Position numbers and translations under genes: made by a program. A DNA stretch of 16,427 nt. It comes from Pseudoramibacter fermentans (GTDB lineage Bacteria; Bacillota; Clostridia; Eubacteriales; Eubacteriaceae). The stretch is taken from assembly GCA_009493725.1 (NCBI GenBank), contig VOGB01000010.1, positions 1 to 16,427 of the forward strand, in the 5' to 3' direction. The notes below the pieces were generated by a model. It had not been told where the DNA came from and searched no databases. It saw nothing but the letters and a program-made list of their open reading frames with translations. This document shows positions 1 to 6,463 of this stretch, one piece after another; position 1 is the stretch's first letter, and each line of letters opens with the position of its first letter.

Positions 1-549
1 GGAACCTTGATTCAAAAGCGGGCGTTAAAGATGTGCTGTGGTTTGGGCCGATGGGTTAGTTGGTTTGGGATGAAGGCTTGAATCGGCATTTCCCTAAAGC
101 CAACGACAACGTGCCTGGTTATGTTGGGCGGAATCTGTGAACAAAGTTGCGCGAAAAGACCCGCAAGGCCGTGATCAGTGACTTGTACAAACAAGTTCAT
201 CGGGCGCCAACCGCGAAGCAGCCGAACTGAAACTGAATGAGTTCGCCAACAAACTGGCATCAGACCTATCCCAAATTAATAAAGATCTGCTTAAAAATGC
301 CGAATTTACTCACTTTTCATGGACCTTCCACCAGCTATCCGGCAATACTATACTCCACTAACTGGATTGCGAACTTTAATAAGCATCTCAAGCGCACCCA
401 CCACACAAAGAACAATTCACAACGACAGACTTCACCCCCATGGATGATTCCTGGTTTCTCAGTTTAATGTTTATAACGAGAAGTCTCTGAAGCGGATCCA
501 CCGAGGGTTCAAAGGACTCCAGGACACCTTGGAAGCATCATTTATTTAA
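1..549 (+). pseudogene. IS256-family (mutator-type) transposase, multiply frameshifted 3' remnant
   Basis: Fragments of a mutator-type transposase are readable only by changing frame several times. In one frame I read ADGLVGL, then in the next DEGLNRHFPKA, VGRNL, TKLREKTRKAV and YKQVH. Elsewhere I read LNEFANK, KMPNLLTF, LYSTNWIANFNKHLKR and finally KRIHRGFKGLQDTLEASFI before the TAA at 547-549. This order matches the C-terminal half of IS256-family transposases, including the block around the catalytic Asp (ADGL) and the STNxIxxFNxxLKR block near the catalytic Glu. The usual Glu of STNxIE appears as Ala. At least two in-frame stops and several frame changes show that it is dead. Nothing here encodes a functional protein. 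Confidence 0.8.
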
Positions 550-608
550 GTTAGATACATATTATATGTACGAAGGCATTTCATTTACACAAGATTCTTG
601 ACGCTACC
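1..608 (+). mobile_element. Decayed IS256-family insertion sequence, right part with right terminal repeat
   Basis: The left edge lies outside the window. The coding remnant ends at 549. The right end at about 583-608 contains the TTTACACAAG...TTGACGCTACC pattern typical of IS256-family terminal repeats. The 34 bases between coding end and repeat match the compact layout of these elements. The left terminal repeat is not visible, so no target duplication can be tested. The remnant is transcribed in the same direction as the rfb operon and forms its upstream flank. Confidence 0.75.
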
Positions 609-627
609 GATTTATTATAACTATATG
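598..627 (+). promoter_or_regulatory. Possible outward hybrid promoter at the IS256 right end
   Basis: TTGACG (598-603) lies inside the IS256 right repeat and points outward. An A+T-rich TATATG lies 18 nt downstream at 622-627, in flanking DNA. Outward -35 boxes in IS256-type ends are known to form hybrid promoters. The intervening IS30 insertion separates this signal from rfbA. It is seen as a sequence match only. Confidence 0.3.
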
Positions 628-669
628 TTTTCATCATTATGATAAAATAATTTTGAATTTAAATGTTTA

Positions 670-682
670 AGGAGGATTTTTT
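670..682 (+). repeat. Left copy of 13-bp direct repeat flanking the IS30 element (AGGAGGATTTTTT)
   Basis: AGGAGGATTTTTT at 670-682 directly abuts the left IS30 end. An identical copy abuts the right end at 1886-1898. It is best explained as a target-site duplication. The duplicated sequence is the Shine-Dalgarno and spacer of rfbA, so this left copy is probably the original rfbA leader stranded upstream of the element. Confidence 0.7.
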
Positions 683-740
683 CCTCGATTTAAAATTGAA
701 GTGCAACACCTGCTCTACTAGACCAGTTCTTTATTCAGAC

Positions 741-804
741 TAGTCAAAAAGGCCATGAAGACCTATTCTTAATTCACCACAAACAAGAAAGAGGTATCTT
801 CATG
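741..804 (+). promoter_or_regulatory. Transposase promoter with start-codon-blocking inverted repeat (IS30 copy 1)
   Basis: A candidate promoter is TAGTCA (741-746), 17-nt spacer, TATTCT (764-769). Within the spacer lies CATGAAGA (754-761), the exact reverse complement of TCTTCATG (797-804), which contains the ATG at 802. A second perfect 12-bp inverted pair, TATTCTTAATTC (764-775) and GAATTAAGAATA (809-820), interleaves with the first, so the two stems are alternatives or a pseudoknot. Transcripts entering from outside would carry the upstream arms. Transcripts starting near 776 would not. The role is inferred. Confidence 0.45.
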
Positions 805-1827
805 ACCCGAATTAAGAATATCATATCTAATCAGTATCACCAACTCAATTTAGCTGAACGTGGTCGAATTGAATCCCTAAGGGACTTAGATTGGTCTATC
901 CGCCGGATTGCCCAGGCCCTTCATCGTAATCCCAGCACGATTTCACGTGAATTAAAACGTGGGACAACGACACAGATTAACGCTAGTACTCATATCTTTG
1001 AACAGTCATATCTGGCAGAAACTGGTGAAGCAATTTATCGTAAGCACCGACTAAATAGCTGTTATCGTGGACTCTTTGATCATTGTCAAACCTTCTGTAA
1101 TGCTTTGGTGACAGCTTTAAAAGCGCGTCCCAGGATGCATAGTGTGGATACTTTTGTCCACCAATTCAAGACTGATCACCCAAGGCTTGTCTGCCCCTCA
1201 ACACCGACGGTGTACCGGTATATTGATGACCAGCGTTTAGCTATCCGCAATTCAGACCTACCAGCTAAACTACGTCGCCGGATTAAATGCCCCGGGGCAA
1301 AGCATCATCGAATCAATAAGAAAAATCTGGGCCATTCAATCGAAGAGCGTCCCGCCATGGTTCAAGCGCGTCAAGAGCTTGGACACTGGGAAGGTGACTT
1401 GGTCAAAGGCAAACGGGTTGAATCTGAGCCAGCATTAATGACTTTGACTGAACGTGTTAGTCGCTTAGAGATCATCGTTAAACTTCCCAATTATCATGCC
1501 GACACTTGCTTGAAAGCCCTCCAGAATACCTTATATGACTATGGAACTGAGCACTTTAAAACCATTACTTTTGATAACGGTGCCGAGTTCTCAAGCTTGA
1601 GCCAAGTGGCGGGAACGGACATCTACTTTGCCCATCCTTATTCACCATGGGAACGCGGAACCAATGAGAACACTAACGGCCTTTTGCGCGAGTTCTTCCC
1701 GAAGGGTAGATCCTTGGTTTTGGCCTCACTCATTGATATTCAGCTGGCTCAGGATACCTTAAACAACCGGCTGCGGCGGTCATTAAACTATCGTTGCCCA
1801 GCCGATCTAATGCCTGAACTAGCTTAG
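802..1827 (+). CDS. IS30-family transposase, intact
   Basis: This 341-residue protein has the full layout of IS30-family DDE transposases. An N-terminal helix-turn-helix region lies at about residues 12-50 (LNLAERGRIESL, RRIAQALHRNPSTISRE). The catalytic RNase H-like domain follows: GHWEGDLVKG with Asp199, TFDNGAEF with Asp258, and SPWERGTNENTNGLLREFFP with Glu289. The end resembles the usual NxRPRRxLNYxxP motif, written here as NNRLRRSLNYRCP. The start at 802 is preceded by GAAAGAGG (787-794) at good spacing. No stop or frameshift is visible, so it may be active. It points toward rfbA, so transposase read-through could feed the rfb operon. Confidence 0.93.
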   Translation: MTRIKNIISNQYHQLNLAERGRIESLRDLDWSIRRIAQALHRNPSTISRELKRGTTTQINASTHIFEQSYLAETGEAIYRKHRLNSCYRGLFDHCQTFCNALVTALKARPRMHSVDTFVHQFKTDHPRLVCPSTPTVYRYIDDQRLAIRNSDLPAKLRRRIKCPGAKHHRINKKNLGHSIEERPAMVQARQELGHWEGDLVKGKRVESEPALMTLTERVSRLEIIVKLPNYHADTCLKALQNTLYDYGTEHFKTITFDNGAEFSSLSQVAGTDIYFAHPYSPWERGTNENTNGLLREFFPKGRSLVLASLIDIQLAQDTLNNRLRRSLNYRCPADLMPELA

Positions 1828-1872
1828 CAACTAGACCACTTCTAAGAATAGATTCTTAGTGTTGCACTTGAT

Positions 1873-1902
1873 TTGACAATTGAGGAGGAGGATTTTTTTA
1901 AT
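1873..1902 (+). promoter_or_regulatory. Outward -35-like TTGACA in the IS30 right end
   Basis: A perfect TTGACA (1873-1878) lies in the right terminal repeat. TTTAAT (1897-1902) follows after 18 nt. Transcription would start at about 1909, inside the first codons of rfbA and downstream of its Shine-Dalgarno and ATG. It could not make full-length RfbA but could feed rfbC, rfbB and rfbD. Confidence 0.25.
1886..1898 (+). repeat. Right copy of 13-bp direct repeat, serving as rfbA ribosome binding site
   Basis: AGGAGGATTTTTT (1886-1898) is identical to 670-682. AGGAGG at 1886-1891 is the Shine-Dalgarno sequence for the rfbA ATG at 1904. The insertion therefore left rfbA with a ribosome binding site but separated it from its upstream promoter region. 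Confidence 0.7.
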
Positions 1903-1903
1903 T

Positions 1904-2773
1904 ATGAAAGGAATAATTTTAGCTGGTGGATCAGGTACCCGTTTGTACCCAATCACCCGGGGAATTTCAAAGCAATTGATTCCGGTCTATGACAAGCCGA
2001 TGATCTACTACCCACTATCAACCTTAATGTTGGCGGGAATTAAAGACATCCTCATTATTTCAACGCCGGAGTATATGCCACTGTTTAAAGAACTGTTAGG
2101 TGATGGTTCTGACTTAGGTTTGAACTTCTCCTACAAGGTTCAAGAACATCCAAACGGCTTAGCGGAAGCATTTATCCTGGGTGAGGACTTTATCGGGGAT
2201 GACTCAGTAGCATTGATTCTCGGTGACAATATTTACTATGGTGCCGGCCTGTCACAGCTGGTTCAGGATGCCGCCAAAAAGACTGATGGGGCGACTGTCT
2301 TTGGTTATCACGTTAATGATCCGGAGCGTTTTGGGGTTGTCGACTTTGACGATCAAATGCACGCCTTATCAATTGAAGAAAAGCCTGCTCACCCGAAGAG
2401 TAATTATGCGGTCACTGGCCTCTACTTCTACGATAACAACGTGGTTGACATTGCCAAGCACATTAAGCCGTCCGCACGGGGCGAGTTAGAGATTACTGAT
2501 GTCAACAAGGAATATCTCCGGCAAGGTAAGCTTGACGTTAAGTTGATGGGTCGTGGCTATGCTTGGTTGGACACCGGGACCCACGACTCAATGCTGGAAG
2601 CCAGCAACTTCATTGCGACGATTGAGCATCGGCAGAACCTCAAGGTGGCTTCTCTGGAGGAGATTGCTTACCGGATGGGTTACATTGATAAGGATAAGCT
2701 GGTCGAATTGGCTCAGCCGCTCAAGAAGAACGACTATGGTCAATACTTGTTGCGGTTAGCAAAGCAGAATTAA
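1904..2773 (+). CDS. rfbA: Glucose-1-phosphate thymidylyltransferase RfbA/RmlA
   Basis: Makes dTDP-glucose and pyrophosphate from dTTP and glucose-1-phosphate, the first step of dTDP-L-rhamnose synthesis in the cytoplasm. The start at 1904 gives 289 residues, the usual family length. It begins MKGIILAGGSGTRLYP with the nucleotide-binding GGSGTRLYP (8-16), followed by SKQLIPVYDKPMIYYPLSTL. Further family motifs are LGDNIYYG, EKPAHPKSNYAVTGLYFYD, RGELEITDVN and GYAWLDTGTHDSMLEASNF. An upstream in-frame ATG (1880) lies in the IS30 terminal repeat and has no ribosome binding site, so I reject it. It is first of a tightly spaced rfbA-rfbC-rfbB cluster. An IS30 element sits directly upstream, so its present promoter is unclear. 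Confidence 0.97.
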   Translation: MKGIILAGGSGTRLYPITRGISKQLIPVYDKPMIYYPLSTLMLAGIKDILIISTPEYMPLFKELLGDGSDLGLNFSYKVQEHPNGLAEAFILGEDFIGDDSVALILGDNIYYGAGLSQLVQDAAKKTDGATVFGYHVNDPERFGVVDFDDQMHALSIEEKPAHPKSNYAVTGLYFYDNNVVDIAKHIKPSARGELEITDVNKEYLRQGKLDVKLMGRGYAWLDTGTHDSMLEASNFIATIEHRQNLKVASLEEIAYRMGYIDKDKLVELAQPLKKNDYGQYLLRLAKQN

Positions 2774-2790
2774 GGGAGTGCAAAAAAATA

Positions 2791-3372
2791 ATGGGACAAT
2801 TAACGGTAAAGAATACGAAACTACAGGATGTTAAGATTATTACCCCAAAGGTCTTTGGTGATAACCGGGGGTTCTTTGAGGAAACATACTCCGATTGTGA
2901 TTTTAAGGAAGCCGGGATTGACTTCAACTTCGTTCAGGACAATCAATCCCTGTCCAGTCGGGCCGGGGTTCTGCGGGGACTCCACTTCCAACGTGGGAAG
3001 GCTGCTCAGACGAAGTTGATCCGGGTCGTTACTGGGGCCGTTCTTGATGTGATTGTTGATGTTCGCAAGGGTTCACCTACGTACAAGCAGTGGGAAGGTT
3101 ACATTCTCTCTGCCAGCAACCACCGTCAGCTCCTGGTTCCTCGTGGCTTTGCTCACGGTTTCCTGACTCTGACTGATAACGTCAACTTCCTCTACAAGGT
3201 TGATAATTACTACAATGCTGAAGCCGATGGTGGCTTCTCCTTTAAGACACCAGAATTAGGTATTGACTGGCCAATTGAATTCGATAAGGCCATCACTTCC
3301 GAAAAGGACGCCGCACAGCCAACCTTTACGGAATTTGAGAAGAACAATCCATTTGTCTATGGTGAAATCTAA
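2791..3372 (+). CDS. rfbC: dTDP-4-dehydrorhamnose 3,5-epimerase RfbC/RmlC
   Basis: Epimerises dTDP-4-keto-6-deoxyglucose at C3 and C5, the third step of dTDP-L-rhamnose synthesis. The 193-residue protein shows the RmlC cupin pattern: GDNRGFFEETY near residue 23, VQDNQSLS, then LRGLHFQ with the catalytic His65, VLDVIVDVRKGSPTYKQW and LVPRGFAHGFLTL, followed by the aromatic YKVDNYY segment. The gene begins 17 bp after rfbA with GGGAG (2774-2778) as ribosome binding site, and rfbB follows after 15 bp, so the three are surely cotranscribed. Length and motifs are intact. Confidence 0.97.
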   Translation: MGQLTVKNTKLQDVKIITPKVFGDNRGFFEETYSDCDFKEAGIDFNFVQDNQSLSSRAGVLRGLHFQRGKAAQTKLIRVVTGAVLDVIVDVRKGSPTYKQWEGYILSASNHRQLLVPRGFAHGFLTLTDNVNFLYKVDNYYNAEADGGFSFKTPELGIDWPIEFDKAITSEKDAAQPTFTEFEKNNPFVYGEI

Positions 3373-3387
3373 AGGAGTGGCATTAGC

Positions 3388-4431
3388 ATGAAGAAAGCAT
3401 TCAAAAACATTATTGTAACCGGTGGTTGCGGTTTTATCGGTTCCAACTTCGTTCATTACCTGGTTAACAACCACCCCGAGGTTGAACACATCACCGTCTT
3501 GGATAAGCTAACCTACGCTGGTAATCCAGTTAACATCGCTGGCCTGCCGAAAGACAAGGTTGAGCTGGTTGTTGGTGATATCTGTGACAAGGACCTGGTT
3601 GACAAGCTGGTCAGCCAGGCTGACGCTGTAGTTCACTACGCTGCCGAGAGTCACAACGACAACTCCCTAATCGACCCAACGCCGTTTATCAAGACCAACA
3701 TCGAAGGGACCTTCACCCTGATTCAGGCTTGCCGGAATTACGACGTCCGTTACCACCACATCTCCACCGATGAGGTTTACGGTGACCTGCCACTGCGCGA
3801 AGATTTGCCGGGCCACGGTGAAGGCAAGGGCGAGAAGTTTACGCCCGACTCCCCATACCGGCCGTCCAGTCCATACTCCTCATCCAAGGCCAGTTCTGAC
3901 CTGCTTGTCCGCGCTTGGGTCCGTTCCTTTGGCCTGCGGGCGACGATTTCCAACTGCTCGAACAACTATGGCCCATACCAACACATCGAGAAGTTTATCC
4001 CACGGCAGATTACCAACATCCTGAGCGGTATCCGGCCGAAGCTCTATGGTTCTGGTAAGAACGTCCGTGACTGGATCCACACCAATGACCACTCCCGCGC
4101 GGTTTGGGACATCCTGACCAAGGGAAAGATCGGGGAGACCTACCTGATTGGAGCCAACGGCGAGAAGAACAACAAGGAAGTTCTGGAGCTGATCCTGGAG
4201 CTGATGGGTCAGCCCAAGGATGCTTACGACCACGTCAAGGATCGTCCTGGTCATGACCTGCGTTATGCTATTGACGCTACTAAGCTGCGGACCGAGCTCG
4301 GTTGGGAGCCGGAATATACCGACTTTAAGACCGGCCTCCAGCACACTATTGATTGGTACACCACGCATGAAGATTGGTGGAAGGACGAGAAGGCCGCAGT
4401 TGAAGCAAAGTATGCCAAGAACGGTCAATAA
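3388..4431 (+). CDS. rfbB: dTDP-glucose 4,6-dehydratase RfbB/RmlB
   Basis: Converts dTDP-glucose to dTDP-4-keto-6-deoxyglucose, the second step of the pathway, using bound NAD. The 347-residue protein is an extended short-chain dehydrogenase. The Rossmann motif GGCGFIGSN lies at 12-20, the acid-base pair sits in STDEVYGD (Asp128, Glu129), and the catalytic Tyr163-x3-Lys167 lies in SPYSSSKASSD. NCSNNYGPYQHIEKFIP and RDWIHTNDHSRAVW are typical of RmlB. The ribosome binding site is AAGGAG just after rfbC. Downstream, rfbD is separated by a hairpin with a run of T. No defect is visible. Confidence 0.97.
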   Translation: MKKAFKNIIVTGGCGFIGSNFVHYLVNNHPEVEHITVLDKLTYAGNPVNIAGLPKDKVELVVGDICDKDLVDKLVSQADAVVHYAAESHNDNSLIDPTPFIKTNIEGTFTLIQACRNYDVRYHHISTDEVYGDLPLREDLPGHGEGKGEKFTPDSPYRPSSPYSSSKASSDLLVRAWVRSFGLRATISNCSNNYGPYQHIEKFIPRQITNILSGIRPKLYGSGKNVRDWIHTNDHSRAVWDILTKGKIGETYLIGANGEKNNKEVLELILELMGQPKDAYDHVKDRPGHDLRYAIDATKLRTELGWEPEYTDFKTGLQHTIDWYTTHEDWWKDEKAAVEAKYAKNGQ

Positions 4432-4448
4432 TTAGGTAGTTGATTTAA

Positions 4449-4478
4449 CCAGGCAGCTGATGGTTGCCTGGCTTTTTT
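4449..4478 (+). terminator. Intrinsic terminator or attenuator between rfbB and rfbD
   Basis: CCAGGCA (4449-4455) pairs perfectly with TGCCTGG (4465-4471) across a 9-nt loop and is followed by C and six T (4473-4478). The T run runs straight into the rfbD Shine-Dalgarno GGAGGG (4479-4484). The shape is that of a rho-independent terminator inside the operon. Only partial termination is likely, because rfbD needs either read-through or its own promoter, and none is evident. Confidence 0.7.
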
Positions 4479-4491
4479 GGAGGGAATAATC

Positions 4492-5337
4492 ATGACGAAG
4501 ATTTTAATCACTGGTGCTAATGGTCAGTTGGGCACCGAATTGCGGAACCTGCTGGATGAACGTGGCGTTGCCTATGATGCCTTTGATGCTAAATATATGG
4601 ATATTACTGACCAGCAGGCTGTTGACGCGAAGTTCGACGCCTTAAAGCCTGCGGTAGTTTATCACTGTGCAGCCTACACGGCGGTCGACAAGGCCGAAGA
4701 TGAAGGCAAGCAGGTCAACTGGCGGGTCAACGAGGACGGCACGCGCAACGTTGCCGCCGCAGCTAAGCGGGTCGGAGCCAAGCTAGTCTACATCAGCACC
4801 GACTATGTGTTTGATGGTACCAACTCGGACGAGTACCAAGTTGATGATCCGACGAACCCAAAGAATGAGTATGGTAAGGCTAAACTGGCTGGTGAGCGGG
4901 CCGTCAAGGAGAAGACGGATGACTACTACATCATCCGGACGTCCTGGGTCTTTGGAAAGTACGGTAAGAACTTTGTCTACACCATGTTGCGGTTGGCTAA
5001 GGACCATGACAAGCTGACGGTGGTTGATGATCAATTTGGCCGACCAACCTGGACGCGGACCTTAGCGGAATTCATGACCTACCTGGTCGACCATGAGGAA
5101 CCATTTGGGACCTATCAGCTCTCTAACGAGAATAGCTGTTCCTGGTATGAATTTGCCAAGGAAATTTTGAAGGATCAGGATGTTGAGGTGGCACCAGTGC
5201 CATCTGAGGCATACTCGCAGAAGGCTTACCGGCCACGGCATTCGATTATGAGCTTGAGTAAGGCTGAGGAAACCGGCTTTGAGATTATTAGCTGGCAGGA
5301 AGCGCTGGCAAAGTTCCTAACGGTGATCGGAGAATAA
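4492..5337 (+). CDS. rfbD: dTDP-4-dehydrorhamnose reductase RfbD/RmlD
   Basis: Reduces dTDP-4-keto-L-rhamnose to dTDP-L-rhamnose, the final step. The 281-residue protein starts MTKILITGANGQLGTEL, with the nucleotide-binding GANGQLG at 8-14. VVYHCAAYTAVDKAE and ISTDYVFDGT (101-110) follow, then the catalytic Tyr127-x3-Lys131 in NEYGKAKLAGE. Further RmlD marks are RTSWVFGKYGKNFV and VDDQFGRPTWT. The ATG at 4492 is preferred over an in-frame ATG 15 bp upstream because GGAGGG (4479-4484) is well spaced for it. It follows rfbB after a terminator-like hairpin and is itself followed by a terminator, so it ends the rhamnose operon. Confidence 0.97.
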   Translation: MTKILITGANGQLGTELRNLLDERGVAYDAFDAKYMDITDQQAVDAKFDALKPAVVYHCAAYTAVDKAEDEGKQVNWRVNEDGTRNVAAAAKRVGAKLVYISTDYVFDGTNSDEYQVDDPTNPKNEYGKAKLAGERAVKEKTDDYYIIRTSWVFGKYGKNFVYTMLRLAKDHDKLTVVDDQFGRPTWTRTLAEFMTYLVDHEEPFGTYQLSNENSCSWYEFAKEILKDQDVEVAPVPSEAYSQKAYRPRHSIMSLSKAEETGFEIISWQEALAKFLTVIGE

Positions 5338-5347
5338 CTTTAAGAAT

Positions 5348-5400
5348 CGGTAAGGAAACATGTTCCATTAGGGATGTGATGAATTACCGTTTTCTTTTTT
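5348..5400 (+). terminator. Terminator after rfbD
   Basis: CGGTAA (5348-5353) pairs with TTACCG (5384-5389), followed by TTTTCTTTTTT (5390-5400). The interior contains a smaller GGAA...TTCC stem (5354-5366). It lies 10 bp after the rfbD stop and marks the end of the rfb operon. Confidence 0.65.
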
Positions 5401-5408
5401 AGATTATC

Positions 5409-5437
5409 TCGAACCTACGTTCCGCGAATGATATAAT
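5409..5437 (+). promoter_or_regulatory. Candidate extended -10 promoter in the gap after rfbD
   Basis: TGATATAAT (5429-5437) combines a perfect -10 with an extended TGn. A weak -35 TCGAAC (5409-5414) lies at 17-nt spacing. It reads toward the HigA-like gene about 250 bp away. No open reading frame follows closely. Confidence 0.4.
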
Positions 5438-5508
5438 GTCATTAACCGAAAGATTTGGATTGAAGTGTTGGTTAAGTTTATCTGTCAATACGTAATCACG
5501 TCCTTACG

Positions 5509-5537
5509 AAAAAAGGCAGGTGCTTTTCACACCCGCC
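5509..5537 (-). terminator. Orphan minus-strand terminator
   Basis: Read on the minus strand, GGCGGGTG (5537-5530) pairs with CACCTGCC (5522-5515) through eight positions including one G-U, then six T (5514-5509). It is a clear rho-independent terminator for leftward transcription. No minus-strand gene lies to its right, so it is probably the leftover end of a lost gene that once converged on rfbD. The rest of 5401-5685 shows no coding signal that I recognise. Confidence 0.6.
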
Positions 5538-5685
5538 TAGTCAATTTTAAGCTGACCATTTTATCTGATTAACTGTAGTTACAAATAGCGGAAGAGATAA
5601 CTGAAGGTTTCGTCTAACTCTGTTTATTATTAGGGGTGTATGTCGTGCAATTTATAGTATTGAAGATTATCATTAAGAACTGAGG

Positions 5686-5985
5686 ATGATAAATTTGCTG
5701 CATCGTGAAAATCAAATTAAACAATATCACACCAGCTCAGCGGCTGATTTGCTTAAAGAAGTGATGGACTACTATGACATTACCCAGGCCGATCTTGCCG
5801 AGCGTATAGGGGTGAGCCAAAAAAATATTTCTGATATTCTTAACCGTAAACGTTACCTAACAGAAGTCTTAGTTATCCGCATAGAAAAGGTTATGGGAAT
5901 TTCTAGCAAATTGTTATTATCGTTAGACTCTAACTATAAGCTTCAACTAGCTGAGCAAGATTCTAATACAACTACTGAAACTTGA
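5686..5985 (+). CDS. HigA-like helix-turn-helix antitoxin-type regulator, orphan
   Basis: This 99-residue protein has an XRE-type helix-turn-helix at about residues 32-58 (ITQADLAERIGVSQKNISDILNRKR). The following segment, IEKVMGISSKLLLSLDSNYKLQLAE, is characteristic of HigA/VapI antidote proteins, in which this helix pair completes the DNA-binding fold. HigA represses its own operon and neutralises a HigB toxin, but no HigB-like frame is visible on either side. The C-terminal tail (QDSNTTTET) is short and polar. Some relatives are longer, so it could be a truncated form. The ribosome binding site is poor (AACTGAGG). It may be a solitary regulator, a toxin-antitoxin remnant or an expressed antidote to a toxin elsewhere. 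Confidence 0.65.
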   Translation: MINLLHRENQIKQYHTSSAADLLKEVMDYYDITQADLAERIGVSQKNISDILNRKRYLTEVLVIRIEKVMGISSKLLLSLDSNYKLQLAEQDSNTTTET

Positions 5986-6127
5986 AAGCACCCAAAAGAA
6001 CCAAAGCTCCGTTAACTCCGGCTTTTCTTTATCGAAATTAGGTAAGTAATCAATAGGTATCGTTATTAACTGTTTACAGTCTAATCGGGTTAAAAAGCAA
6101 CACAAGCGAGGATGGCGAAAGAAACAC

Positions 6128-6155
6128 AAAAAAGCCGTATCCAAATAGATACGAC
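6128..6155 (-). terminator. Terminator of the toxin pseudogene
   Basis: On the minus strand, GTCGTATC (6155-6148) pairs with GATACGGC (6141-6134) across a 6-nt loop with one G-U, followed by six T (6133-6128). It begins directly after the TGA at 6156-6158 that ends the toxin-like frame, which supports reading that frame as a former gene. The stretch 5986-6127 between the HigA-like gene and this hairpin shows no gene that I recognise. Confidence 0.65.
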
Positions 6156-6460
6156 TCAACGGAGAACTTGATCATGATTGCCAGTTCGAATTAGATCAAG
6201 GATGTGCAAGTTTATTTCATTATTGATTGTGGATTTGATAAACGAGCACCCAATTATCATTATACTGACGGTCAATATGTAATTCTCAAAGAAAGTGATA
6301 TTTACCGGATAACTTATGATCTTTGTGCTTGGTTCTTAGCTCATTAGTTTTACCGGCAACTAGCAATTCAATGACATGTTTAAGCCTACTCATATCGTAG
6401 TGCTTTCGTTTGAGACGCTTGTAGTTGCGTTTGAATGAATATAGATTAGGAGAATAAAGT
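6156..6460 (-). pseudogene. YafQ/RelE-type mRNA-interferase toxin pseudogene
   Basis: Read leftward, the sequence gives FKRNYKRLKRKHYDMSRL, then IELLVAGKTNELRTKHKDHKLSGKY, the pattern of YafQ-type RelE-superfamily toxins. It then meets TGA (6286-6288) where the family has Arg in the phrase ahead of ELHID. The same frame continues ELHIDRQYNDNWVLVYQI. One extra base near 6225 shifts the frame, after which NNEINLHILDLIRTGNHDQVL completes the expected C-terminus and ends at 6156. So there is one nonsense change (CGA to TGA fits) and one single-base frameshift. The expected antitoxin gene, which would lie to the right, has been replaced by the glycosyltransferase gene. The exact former start is not recoverable. 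Confidence 0.75.
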
Positions 6461-6463
6461 AAG

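Larger units (their letters stand above)
683..1885 (+). mobile_element. IS30-family insertion sequence, apparently complete (copy 1)
   Basis: The element is about 1.2 kb, with imperfect terminal repeats: left CCTCGATTTAAAATTGAAGTGCAACAC (683-709) pairs with the right end at about 1859-1885, which reads GTGTTGCACTTG inward. The innermost AAGTGCAACAC is exact in both. One transposase fills the interior. A 9-bp subterminal inverted repeat (CTATTCTTA at 763-771, TAAGAATAG at 1843-1851) is also present. A perfect palindrome CTAAGAAT-AG-ATTCTTAG (1842-1859) follows the gene. A 13-bp direct repeat flanks the element. It is the only insertion sequence in the window that looks intact and possibly mobile. 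Confidence 0.85.

Noticed and set aside
1880..1903. Longer RfbA starting at the ATG at 1880
   Set aside because: The extra residues are encoded by the IS30 repeat and the ribosome binding site itself, with no Shine-Dalgarno ahead. MKGIILAGG is the family start.
3880..4428. 182-residue minus-strand open frame inside rfbB
   Set aside because: Shadow of the strongly biased rfbB codons, with no independent start signal or recognisable motif.
5419..5430. TTCCGCGAAT shared between 5421-5430 and the region near 14706-14715
   Set aside because: Ten bases only, with dissimilar surroundings apart from general A+T richness. Not enough to call a repeat or attachment site.
5947..6159. 70-residue minus-strand open frame covering the toxin terminator
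   Set aside because: It overlaps the terminator hairpin and the HigA-like gene end, has no ribosome binding site and shows no family motif.
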